NCBI GenBank assembly: GCA_002389465.1 | Contig: DGOT01000070.1 | Span: 1 to 6,551 of the forward strand | Source: Bacteroidales bacterium UBA4459 | GTDB taxonomy: Bacteria; Bacteroidota; Bacteroidia; Bacteroidales; F082 | Direction: 5' to 3' | DNA: 6,551 bases | Shown: positions 1-6,224 of the stretch, in pieces | Layout: each line of letters starts with the position of its first letter | How positions within the stretch are numbered: position 1 is the first letter of the stretch | Translations under genes and position numbers: made by a program | The notes under the pieces: generated by a model | Told to the model about the DNA's origin: nothing | What the model saw: the letters and a program-made list of their open reading frames with translations, nothing else | The model's database searches: none

Positions 1-2515
1 CTCGATCCCTTACATCATGCAACTACTTGAGGGCTTTAACATCCCTATGTTAAGTGTAGACGGTTACGAAGCCGATGATGTGATAGGAACCCTGGCCAAG
101 GAAGCCGAACAGGCCGGTTTTTTAACGTATATGATGACCCCCGACAAAGATTTCGGACAGCTGGTCTCGGAAAATATTTTCATGTACAAGCCCGCCCGCA
201 TGGGCAACAAAGCCGAAGTTTGGGGAGTGAAAGAAGTTTGCGATCGGTTCGGCATTCAACGGCCCGAACAACTGATCGATATCCTGGGCTTATGGGGCGA
301 TGCTTCCGACAACATTCCGGGTGTACCTGGCATTGGCGAAAAACGGGCCAAAGAACTGATCGCACAATTCGGCTCCATTGAGAACCTGCTGAAGAATACC
401 GATAAACTGAAAGGCAAACAAAAAGAAAACGTGGAGAACTTTGCCGACCAGGCCCTTGTTTCCAAAGAGTTGGCCACCATCATGCTGGATGTACCCATTG
501 CATTTAATTCGGAGGCTTTGAAAATCTCCGACCCCGATACGGAAACGCTGAAAAAACTGTTTGACGAGCTGGAATTCCGCAATTTTGCCAAACGCTTTTT
601 TACCAACCTTTCGTTAAAAAACGAGGAACCGCAGGCCGTACAAGCCGAACTATTTAAAGGTGGAGAGGTGGAACAGGCTGAAGAAACACAGGATAATGAA
701 TTAAAAACCCTGCAAAATACGCCGCACGAATATCACCTTGTACACGACGAAAAAGAAGCGCGAAAATTGGCATCCATGCTGAAAAAACAAAAGTCGGTAT
801 GCTTCGACACTGAAACCACCGGCCTCGACCCCAACAACTCAGAACTGGTAGGCATCTCTTTTGCTGTACAACCGCATGAGGCCTGGTACGTACCTGTCCC
901 TGAGAATTACCACGATGCCGTTAAGCTGGCGGCTGTTTTCAAAGATATTTTTGAAGATGCACGCATCGAAAAGGTGGGACAGAACATCAAATTCGACATC
1001 GCCATCCTCAAATGGTACGATACCGAAGTAAAAGGTCCCCTGTTCGACACCATGATCGCCCACTACCTGTTGCAGCCTGATATGCGGCACAATATGGATT
1101 ATCTGGCCGAGACGTATCTTCATTACCGGCCCGTGCCCATCGAGAACCTTATCGGTAAAAAAGGAAAAAACCAGCGCAGCATGCGCGATGTGGCTGCCCA
1201 ACTGATCAAAGAATACGCTGCTGAAGATGCCGATATTACACTTCAGTTAAAAAGTGTGTTCGAGCCACAATTGAAAGAAACCGGTACACTAAAATTATTT
1301 GAAGAAATTGAAATGCCGCTGGTGCCTGTGCTGGCTTCGATGGAGGCCGAAGGAGTAAAACTCGACATCAAAGCATTGAACGATTACAGTCGGAAACTGG
1401 AAAAAGATATTCTGGAAATCGAAAAAAAGATCTATGAACTGGCCGGAACAGAATTCAACATCGCCTCACCCAAACAACTGGGAGATGTGTTGTTTGAAAA
1501 CCTAAAAATTAGCGATAAACCGAAAAAGACCAAAACAGGGCAGTATTCAACAGGCGAAGAAATATTAGTGAAACTGGTGAACAAACACCCCATTATTGAT
1601 TACATCCTTGACTACCGCTCACTCACAAAACTCAAATCGACTTATGTGGACGCACTTCCGCTGCTGGTGAGTAAAAGGGATAACAGGCTGCACACTTCCT
1701 ATAACCAGGCTGTAACAGCCACGGGAAGGCTGAGCTCCAACAACCCGAATCTGCAAAACATTCCTGTACGTACTGAAAAAGGACGTGAAATACGAAAAGC
1801 TTTTATCCCGCGCAACAGTGAATATATCCTTTTTGCTGCCGATTATTCGCAAGTTGAACTGCGCATCATTGCCCACCTGAGTGAAGACCTAAACATGATG
1901 GAAGCGTTCAAACACAACAAAGATATCCATACCGAGACAGCTTCCAGAGTTTTTGATGTGCCACCTGAAGAGGTTACAAAGGACATGCGGCGGAAAGCCA
2001 AAATGGTGAACTTCGGGCTGATCTATGGCATTTCGGCTTTCGGACTGTCGCAACGATTAGGTATTCCGCGTAAAGAGGCGGCTGAGATCATTGATAATTA
2101 TTTCAAACAATATCCGGGTATCAGGAAATACATGGGGCAACAAATTCAGTTTGCCCGCGAACACGGTTATGTGGAAACCATTATGCACCGGCGGCGCTAC
2201 CTAAAAGACATCAACTCGGCCAATGGTCCGGTGCGGGGCTTTGCTGAGCGGAACGCCATCAACGCGCCCATCCAGGGATCTTCGGCTGATATGATCAAGA
2301 TTGCTATGATTCGGATATTTGAGGAATTTAGCCGGCATAAACTGAAGTCGAAGATTATCCTGCAGGTACACGATGAACTGGTGGTAGACACCTATAAAGA
2401 AGAGTTGAAACAGGTACAACAGATTGTTAACGATAAAATGGAACATGCCATCAAACTGCGTGTGCCGGTGGTAGTGGACATGAACACCGGAAATAACTGG
2501 CTTCAGGCTCATTAA
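1..2515 (+). CDS. polA: DNA polymerase I, 5'-truncated by window edge
   Basis: DNA-directed DNA polymerase for Okazaki-fragment maturation and repair, cytoplasmic. The frame is open from base 2 (S-I-P-Y-I precede the Met at 17), so that Met is internal. By alignment to E. coli PolA from memory, about 95 N-terminal residues, including two flap-nuclease acidic residues, lie outside the window. Numbering from Met 17: the 5'-3' exonuclease covers about 1-195, with EADD at 18-21, DKD at 43-45 and GDASDNIPG at 94-102 followed by a helix-hairpin-helix. An acidic linker spans about 200-235. The 3'-5' proofreading domain is intact: D264/E266, N323/D327, Y400/D404. The polymerase has motif A D609, motif B R658/K662/F666/Y670 and motif C H785/D786/E787. 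F666 matches the E. coli Phe that disfavours dideoxynucleotides. No frameshift is seen. The ROK gene follows after 10 bases, so cotranscription is likely. The promoter is outside the window. Identity is very secure. Confidence 0.98.
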   Translation, partial: SIPYIMQLLEGFNIPMLSVDGYEADDVIGTLAKEAEQAGFLTYMMTPDKDFGQLVSENIFMYKPARMGNKAEVWGVKEVCDRFGIQRPEQLIDILGLWGDASDNIPGVPGIGEKRAKELIAQFGSIENLLKNTDKLKGKQKENVENFADQALVSKELATIMLDVPIAFNSEALKISDPDTETLKKLFDELEFRNFAKRFFTNLSLKNEEPQAVQAELFKGGEVEQAEETQDNELKTLQNTPHEYHLVHDEKEARKLASMLKKQKSVCFDTETTGLDPNNSELVGISFAVQPHEAWYVPVPENYHDAVKLAAVFKDIFEDARIEKVGQNIKFDIAILKWYDTEVKGPLFDTMIAHYLLQPDMRHNMDYLAETYLHYRPVPIENLIGKKGKNQRSMRDVAAQLIKEYAAEDADITLQLKSVFEPQLKETGTLKLFEEIEMPLVPVLASMEAEGVKLDIKALNDYSRKLEKDILEIEKKIYELAGTEFNIASPKQLGDVLFENLKISDKPKKTKTGQYSTGEEILVKLVNKHPIIDYILDYRSLTKLKSTYVDALPLLVSKRDNRLHTSYNQAVTATGRLSSNNPNLQNIPVRTEKGREIRKAFIPRNSEYILFAADYSQVELRIIAHLSEDLNMMEAFKHNKDIHTETASRVFDVPPEEVTKDMRRKAKMVNFGLIYGISAFGLSQRLGIPRKEAAEIIDNYFKQYPGIRKYMGQQIQFAREHGYVETIMHRRRYLKDINSANGPVRGFAERNAINAPIQGSSADMIKIAMIRIFEEFSRHKLKSKIILQVHDELVVDTYKEELKQVQQIVNDKMEHAIKLRVPVVVDMNTGNNWLQAH

Positions 2516-2525
2516 AATTCATTTT

Positions 2526-3620
2526 ATGTATCATAAAAACATAGTTCTCGTTCTGGATGCCGGCGGCACAAACCTGATTTTCAAAGCTGTCAGTGAAGGA
2601 GTTATCCTGCCTGAAACTGTTACTCTGCCGGCACAGGCAAACACCCTCGATGAGTTGCTCCGAAAGATTATCAGCGGGTTTAAAGAGATAAATGCCGCTA
2701 CCGGTAACCGGGCGACAGCCATCAGTTTCTGCTTTCCCGGTCCTGCCGACTACAAAAACGGCATCATCGGCGACCTGGAGAACATGCCGTTGTTCCGGGG
2801 AGGTGTCGCCTTAAAAAAAATGCTTGAAAATGAATTCAACATCCCCGTTTTCATCAACAACGATGGCGACCTATTCACACTGGGCGAAGCCATCGGAGGG
2901 CTGCTTCCGGAAGTAAATAAAAAACTGTCGGAAGCAGGCATCGAAAAACAATATAAAAATCTGCTCGGTGTCACGCTGGGAACAGGTTTCGGCGGAGGTA
3001 TCGTTATAAATAACACGCTTTTAACCGGTGACAACTCGGCAGGTGCTGAGATCAACCGAATGGTCAACCCTCTGAGCTGGGGAACCAGCATCGAAGACAC
3101 GCTCAGCATACAGGGTCTCAAACGGTTATTTGCTGAGGAAACGGGAAAGGATATCACGGAAGTTCCCGAACCTTTAAATATCTTCCGGATAGGTATGGGC
3201 GAAAAAGAAGGAGGCCAACAGGCTGCTGTCGCTGTATGGGAAAAATTCGGGCTGGTTCTTGCCGATGCACTCGCTAATGCCCTCACATTAACTGATGGCA
3301 TTGCCGTTATTGGAGGTGGCCTTTCAGGGGCTCACCCATTGTTCCTGCCAAAAACCGTGGAGATGATGAACCGTACGTTCACACGCTCCGACGGAAGAAA
3401 ATATCCCCGGATGGAAGTTACGGCATATAATTTTGAAGATATAAACCATATGCAAAGTTTCGTGAATTACCAGAAGAAGATGATTGCCGTTCCGTTTTCA
3501 AATAATGCGGTTCCTTATTACGAGGAGAAAAAAACAGGTATAGGCATCAGCCGAATGGGAACTTCGGAAGCGGTAGCTACAGGGGCTTATGCCTATGCGG
3601 CCAATGAACTCGGCTTCTGA
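2526..3620 (+). CDS. ROK-family sugar kinase-like protein lacking the zinc motif
   Basis: Member of the ROK (repressor, ORF, kinase) family in the ASKHA fold; 364 aa, no DNA-binding N-terminal domain, so a kinase-type member rather than a repressor. Visible motifs: phosphate-1 DAGGTN at 11-16; the catalytic Asp in INND (D113), followed by LGE; phosphate-2 LGTGFGGG at 151-158; adenosine-binding GGG at 263-265; C-terminal GTSEAVATGAYAYA at 345-358. The usual GExGH sugar/zinc signature reads GAEINRM (173-179), so the conserved His is absent. The Cys cluster that normally follows is also missing: residues 181-200 contain no Cys. Extra sequence at about 285-345 makes it longer than the usual 300-320 aa. 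Probable hexose or amino-sugar kinase; the substrate cannot be read from sequence. The start follows the polA stop by 10 bases, with an AT-rich leader and no clear Shine-Dalgarno. Its stop abuts that of the convergent downstream gene. Confidence 0.9.
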   Translation: MYHKNIVLVLDAGGTNLIFKAVSEGVILPETVTLPAQANTLDELLRKIISGFKEINAATGNRATAISFCFPGPADYKNGIIGDLENMPLFRGGVALKKMLENEFNIPVFINNDGDLFTLGEAIGGLLPEVNKKLSEAGIEKQYKNLLGVTLGTGFGGGIVINNTLLTGDNSAGAEINRMVNPLSWGTSIEDTLSIQGLKRLFAEETGKDITEVPEPLNIFRIGMGEKEGGQQAAVAVWEKFGLVLADALANALTLTDGIAVIGGGLSGAHPLFLPKTVEMMNRTFTRSDGRKYPRMEVTAYNFEDINHMQSFVNYQKKMIAVPFSNNAVPYYEEKKTGIGISRMGTSEAVATGAYAYAANELGF

Positions 3621-4079
3621 TTATTCCTGAATTTTTACGACGTCAAACGACACAACTTTGTCCGTTACCAGGTATGAAGTGTCCGGTTCAACCTGCATGT
3701 GAAAATTCTTTGCTGTTCCTGTGAGTTTATAGTCGGCGTCTTTCTTTTTCAGGTTCAAAACCAACGACTTATTGGACGTATTTACATTGATGTAATAGAT
3801 GCTGTCCTTTTTTGTAGCATAAAATGTCGCTGAATAATCGTCCGGAGCAACAATGCGGATATTGAGGTTATAGGTGGCAAATTGTTCAATTACAACCTCC
3901 ACATTTACAGGTTTTGCATCCGTTTCTTCATCTTTGTAATAATTGCCATCACCTTTGAATGTTCCCACCCATGATCCGATCGTGCAGTTGCAGTAAACCC
4001 AGTCTTCGGTTTCTTTTTTGCACTGTGTATAAACAGTTACAAGAAATAATAAAACCAGAATGGCTGTAATTTTCTTCAT
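3621..4079 (-). CDS. Small exported, probably lipid-anchored, beta-rich protein of unknown function
   Basis: A 152-aa protein that I do not recognise as a named family. The N-terminus MKK plus a hydrophobic stretch at about 4-16 is a signal peptide, followed by Cys20-Lys-Lys and an acidic ETED run. This suggests a Bacteroidota lipoprotein, and acidic residues just after the Cys resemble the surface-export signal of that phylum. The lipobox (Y-T-Q-C) is poor at -3 and -1, so signal peptidase I cleavage remains possible. After the anchor come a CxC pair (C30, C32) and a WVGTF motif (37-41), then alternating polar/hydrophobic segments that look like a beta barrel or sandwich, lipocalin-like at most. 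An upstream in-frame ATG at 4118 was rejected: starting at 4079 gives a clean signal peptide, and the 4118 codon lies upstream of the predicted -7 element. Convergent with the ROK gene, divergent from the hydrolase. Confidence 0.82.
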   Translation of the reverse strand: MKKITAILVLLFLVTVYTQCKKETEDWVYCNCTIGSWVGTFKGDGNYYKDEETDAKPVNVEVVIEQFATYNLNIRIVAPDDYSATFYATKKDSIYYINVNTSNKSLVLNLKKKDADYKLTGTAKNFHMQVEPDTSYLVTDKVVSFDVVKIQE

Positions 4080-4100
4080 ATCATTTGCCCGATTCGTCCA

Positions 4101-4108
4101 CAAAAATA
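4101..4108 (-). promoter_or_regulatory. Predicted -7 promoter element for the exported-protein gene
   Basis: On the minus strand this octamer reads TATTTTTG, a full match to the Bacteroidota -7 consensus TAnnTTTG. Transcription would start near 4095, leaving a leader of roughly 15 nt before the ATG at 4079. No good -33 TTTG is present; the nearest resemblance is a TTTT around 4125-4128 with shorter than usual spacing. A single short match in AT-rich DNA can arise by chance, but its position is right. Confidence 0.5.
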
Positions 4109-4149
4109 GTAAAGCCATGAGACGAAAACGTTATTTGGTTTTAAAGTTT

Positions 4150-4157
4150 TACTTTTG
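4150..4157 (+). promoter_or_regulatory. Predicted -7 promoter element for the metallo-hydrolase gene
   Basis: Reads TACTTTTG, a full match to the Bacteroidota TAnnTTTG -7 consensus, 20 bases before the ATG at 4178. A start site near 4163 would give a short A-rich leader of about 15 nt, typical of genes in this phylum that lack a Shine-Dalgarno. A TTTG at 4134-4137 lies upstream, but the 12-base spacing is well short of the usual 19 or so, so it is probably not the -33 box. Confidence 0.55.
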
Positions 4158-4177
4158 TCTTTCAAAATTCTAAAAAA

Positions 4178-5020
4178 ATGAAGCTCTATCCGATAGAAAC
4201 AGGAAATTTAAAACTGGACGGCGGCGCTATGTTCGGCGTTGTACCCAAAGTCCTGTGGTCAAAAGCCTATCCATGTGATGAAAACAATCTGTGCAACTGG
4301 TCGATGCGCTGTCTGCTGGTAGTGGATGGCAGCCGTAAAATACTGATAGACAATGGGATTGGCAGTAAACAAGATGAAAAATGGCTGCGGCATTACTACC
4401 TGAACGGGGAAGCTACGCTGGAAACATCGCTGGCCAAAGCAGGTTATACCCCCGATGACATTACCGACGTGATCATCACCCACATGCATTTCGACCATTG
4501 CGGCGGAAGCGTGAAATGGAATAATGATAAGACCGGCTACGAACTGGCCTTCCCGAATGCCTTATACTGGACAAGCAGGAAACAATTCGACTGGGCCACC
4601 AATCCCAACCGGCGTGAAAAAGCTTCGTTTCTGAAGGAAAACATTCTTCCAATACAGGAAAGCGGTCAGTTGAACCTCATCAAAGAAGAAGGAGAACACA
4701 TCCCGAACATTGAACTGAAAATGTATGACGGACATACGGACGGACAAGTGATCCCGCACGTAAAATACAATGGAAAAACGGTGGTATTTATGGCTGACTT
4801 GATGCCTTCATCGGCCCATATTCCGATGCCGTGGATCATGGCTTACGACACACGTCCCCTGCAAACGTTGAAAGACCGCGAACGTTTCTATGCCGAAGCC
4901 CTCGAAAACGACTACATCCTCTTTTTCGAACACGACATCTACCACGAGGCCGGCACTTTATACAATACGGAAAAAGGCGTACAGATCAAAGAAGTTGGGA
5001 GGTTGAGTGATTTTATATAA
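4178..5020 (+). CDS. Metallo-beta-lactamase-fold hydrolase, YtnP / MPH-like
   Basis: A 280-aa cytoplasmic (no signal peptide) di-metal hydrolase of the metallo-beta-lactamase fold. The full ligand set is visible: H102-x-H104-x-D106-H107 in THMHFDHCGG, H186 in DGHTDGQ, D207 in MADLMP and H252 in FFEHD. Spacing matches lactonase-type members. The Tyr found three residues after the bridging Asp in AiiA N-acyl-homoserine lactonase is replaced by Pro210, and the stretch after D207 (LMPSSAHIP) resembles the YtnP / methyl parathion hydrolase branch. So lactone or phosphotriester-type hydrolysis is possible, but the substrate is unknown. The N-terminal GGAMFGVVPKVLW and the CDENN segment look like conserved family features. 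It has its own predicted promoter, is divergent from the exported-protein gene, and is followed by a bulged hairpin at 5049-5079. The ATG follows a run of A residues; no alternative start is better. Confidence 0.92.
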   Translation: MKLYPIETGNLKLDGGAMFGVVPKVLWSKAYPCDENNLCNWSMRCLLVVDGSRKILIDNGIGSKQDEKWLRHYYLNGEATLETSLAKAGYTPDDITDVIITHMHFDHCGGSVKWNNDKTGYELAFPNALYWTSRKQFDWATNPNRREKASFLKENILPIQESGQLNLIKEEGEHIPNIELKMYDGHTDGQVIPHVKYNGKTVVFMADLMPSSAHIPMPWIMAYDTRPLQTLKDRERFYAEALENDYILFFEHDIYHEAGTLYNTEKGVQIKEVGRLSDFI

Positions 5021-5048
5021 CTGATCTCTACCCCAAGATTTCCTCTCG

Positions 5049-5079
5049 CCCTCGTTTTGCGCAGTGCAACAAAGACGGG
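5049..5079 (+). terminator. Bulged hairpin after the hydrolase gene, weak terminator or extragenic repeat
   Basis: Starting 28 bases after the hydrolase stop, the arms pair in four blocks: 5049-5051 with 5077-5079, 5052-5053 with 5074-5075, 5055-5056 with 5071-5072 and TTGC 5057-5060 with GCAA 5066-5069. The loop is GCAGT, and there are two bulged C residues and one G-A mismatch. Only TTTA follows, so the U-tract is weak. The position suits a terminator of the hydrolase transcript, but the bulged shape also suits an extragenic palindromic repeat. Confidence 0.35.
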
Positions 5080-5160
5080 TTTATAGCTGATATTTGCAAT
5101 GTCGCATCGAATTCTCCGGCTTTACCTCTTACAATCCTTATCTATGTATTGGCTTATTCC

Positions 5161-5192
5161 ACACCACCCCAAGGTTGGTGTCTGCACCAACC
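5161..5192. repeat. Two overlapping, mutually exclusive hairpins
   Basis: Stem A pairs ACACCA (5161-5166) with TGGTGT (5176-5181) and may extend by a further CC/GG. Stem B pairs GGTTGGTG (5173-5180) with CACCAACC (5185-5192) perfectly, over a TCTG loop. They share 5176-5180, so only one can form at a time. Neither is followed by a T-run on either strand, so neither is a standard terminator. Stem B is the strongest perfect inverted repeat noticed in the window. Confidence 0.55.
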
Positions 5193-5206
5193 GCAAGGAA
5201 AAGAGA

Positions 5207-5220
5207 AATAAATATTTATT
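5207..5220. repeat. 14-bp perfect AT palindrome
   Basis: AATAAATATTTATT is its own reverse complement. It contains no G or C, so chance formation is easy, and no function can be assigned. It lies between the alternative hairpins and the minus-strand terminator. Confidence 0.4.
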
Positions 5221-5241
5221 GGTGAGAACACTAACAATGGG

Positions 5242-5267
5242 AAAAAACTCCAGGTGGTACACCTGAA
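5242..5267 (-). terminator. Intrinsic terminator of the lyase-like operon
   Basis: Read on the minus strand, TTCAGGTG (5267-5260) pairs with CACCTGGA (5256-5249) over a three-base loop: eight pairs, one of them G-U. A G and then six T residues (5247-5242) follow. It lies about 30 bases beyond the lyase-like stop at 5298. This is the classic stem plus U-tract of a rho-independent terminator and ends the minus-strand transcript. On the plus strand no T-run follows, so it is one-directional. Confidence 0.75.
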
Positions 5268-5297
5268 GCGGATGTCTGAAGAGTATGCCTGATAGGA

Positions 5298-6158
5298 CTA
5301 TTTTAGCAACGGATAATTTTTTGCCTTTTCCACAAAAGTCTCATCCAAACCAATCGGAATATTATTTTCATGGCAATAATCGATCAGTTTAGTTAAAGGC
5401 AGGTTGCTCACCAGTTCTTTCCCTGTCATCGGGCAGCCACCCAGGCCGTTAATGACCGTGTCAAAACGCCGGACACCTGTCTGCCAGGCCGCAGCAATCT
5501 TTTCCTGTTCCCGGCCTGCCAACGTATGCAAATGCAATCCGAATTCGATATCGGGAAAACTGGCTGTCAGCTGCGTAAAAACTTTTGAAATCAATTCCGG
5601 CGTCACGTCTCCCATAATGTCTGACAGAGGGATAATGGAAATTCCTTTCTGACTCAATTTCTCCACCCAATGATGCAGCAATTCCATACTCCATTCATCC
5701 CCATATGGGTCGCCGAACCCCATGGAAAGATAGACGACTAATTCCTTCCCTGATCTCACACACAAATTCTGCAATTTATCCACCGTAATTTCCGCCTCTT
5801 CCATGGTCGTGTTCAGGTTTCTCCGGATGAAGGTCGGGGAAACAGAAAACGGAAAAAACAACTGATCTACCTTTTCATAAGCAACCGCCCGCTCTCCGCC
5901 TTCTTCATTGACTACCAGCACCGCTATTTTCGATTTGGTAACCGAAACATCAATATTATTCAGTATTTCAGCTGTGTCTTTCATCTGAGGAATGGCTCTT
6001 GGCGACACAAAACTACCCGCCTCCACCGTGTCAAATCCACATTGCAGTAGCAAATTGATAAATTCGATCTTTTTTCGGGTGGGAATAAATTCTTTGACCC
6101 CCTGCATGCCGTCACGGGGGGTTTCGATGATTTTTATCGGTATATGAGAAGTCGTCAT
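5298..6158 (-). CDS. Hydroxymethylglutaryl-CoA lyase-like protein
   Basis: A 286-aa DRE-TIM (HMGL-like) metallolyase, near the usual 290-310 aa, cytoplasmic. HMG-CoA lyase splits 3-hydroxy-3-methylglutaryl-CoA into acetyl-CoA and acetoacetate at the end of leucine breakdown. Residues matching the human enzyme from memory: R15-D16-x-x-Q19 in PRDGMQ (catalytic Arg and metal Asp), E46 in VEAGSFVSP, D180 in LSDIMGD, metal ligands H209 and H211 in HLH, catalytic Cys242 in GLGGCP, and metal ligand N252. Departures: the usual G-C-P-Y reads G-D-P-Y (149-152), H-x-H is followed by Thr not Asp, and the ATED after the Asn is replaced by LPLTKL. So the lyase chemistry is likely but the exact acyl-CoA is not certain. 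It lies 66 bases downstream of a same-strand paralogue, and a good terminator follows its stop. The ATG at 6158 precedes the conserved KIIETPRDG strand by eight residues, as expected. Confidence 0.87.
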   Translation of the reverse strand: MTTSHIPIKIIETPRDGMQGVKEFIPTRKKIEFINLLLQCGFDTVEAGSFVSPRAIPQMKDTAEILNNIDVSVTKSKIAVLVVNEEGGERAVAYEKVDQLFFPFSVSPTFIRRNLNTTMEEAEITVDKLQNLCVRSGKELVVYLSMGFGDPYGDEWSMELLHHWVEKLSQKGISIIPLSDIMGDVTPELISKVFTQLTASFPDIEFGLHLHTLAGREQEKIAAAWQTGVRRFDTVINGLGGCPMTGKELVSNLPLTKLIDYCHENNIPIGLDETFVEKAKNYPLLK

Positions 6159-6224
6159 GAGTTGATGCTATAGCTGATCAGCGGAATAAGCCCGTGCGTT
6201 TAAAAATATATCGCGAATTTGATC

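Larger units (their letters stand above)
5021..5297. other. Structured non-coding spacer between convergent genes
   Basis: This 277-base spacer separates the 3' ends of the hydrolase and the lyase-like gene. I see no supported gene in it. It holds, from left to right, a bulged hairpin (5049-5079), two overlapping alternative hairpins sharing TTGGTG (5161-5192), a 14-bp AT palindrome (5207-5220) and an intrinsic terminator for the minus strand (5242-5267). One 40-codon plus-strand reading frame (5144-5266) crosses most of these but has no supporting evidence. The density of inverted repeats suggests an extragenic repeat element or transcription-end structures; this is inference. Confidence 0.6.

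Noticed and set aside
17..19. Met at 17 as the polA start
   Set aside because: The frame is open to base 2, and the upstream residues and Met itself fit the middle of the 5' nuclease domain; about 95 residues of the family are still missing.
2811..2822. A8 run in the ROK gene shaped like a slippery A-AAA-AAA heptamer
   Set aside because: A -1 shift would hit a stop within three codons, no stimulating structure was noticed, and the protein is intact in frame; probably just Lys-Lys-Met codons.
2750..3301. 183-codon minus-strand reading frame inside the ROK gene
   Set aside because: Ser/Pro-rich low-complexity shadow with no recognisable domain, fully overlapped by a gene with clear motifs.
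4080..4118. Longer start at 4118 for the exported protein
   Set aside because: It adds 13 residues before a clean MKK signal peptide and lies upstream of the predicted -7 element.
4134..4137. TTTG as the -33 box of the hydrolase promoter
   Set aside because: Only 12 bases separate it from the -7 element, against about 19 expected.
5212..5292. Short open frame ending in LKRMSEEYA as a gene remnant
   Set aside because: Only about 24 codons, unmatched to any family I know, and largely made of the terminator hairpin sequence.
6173..6182. GCTGATCAGC palindrome between the two lyase-like genes
   Set aside because: A single 10-bp palindrome, no second half-site or promoter nearby; could be chance, and no T-run follows.
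6190..6224. Internal minus-strand promoter (TATATTTT) ahead of the complete lyase-like gene
   Set aside because: One mismatch to TAnnTTTG and no -33 TTTG; the gene is more simply read from the upstream paralogue.
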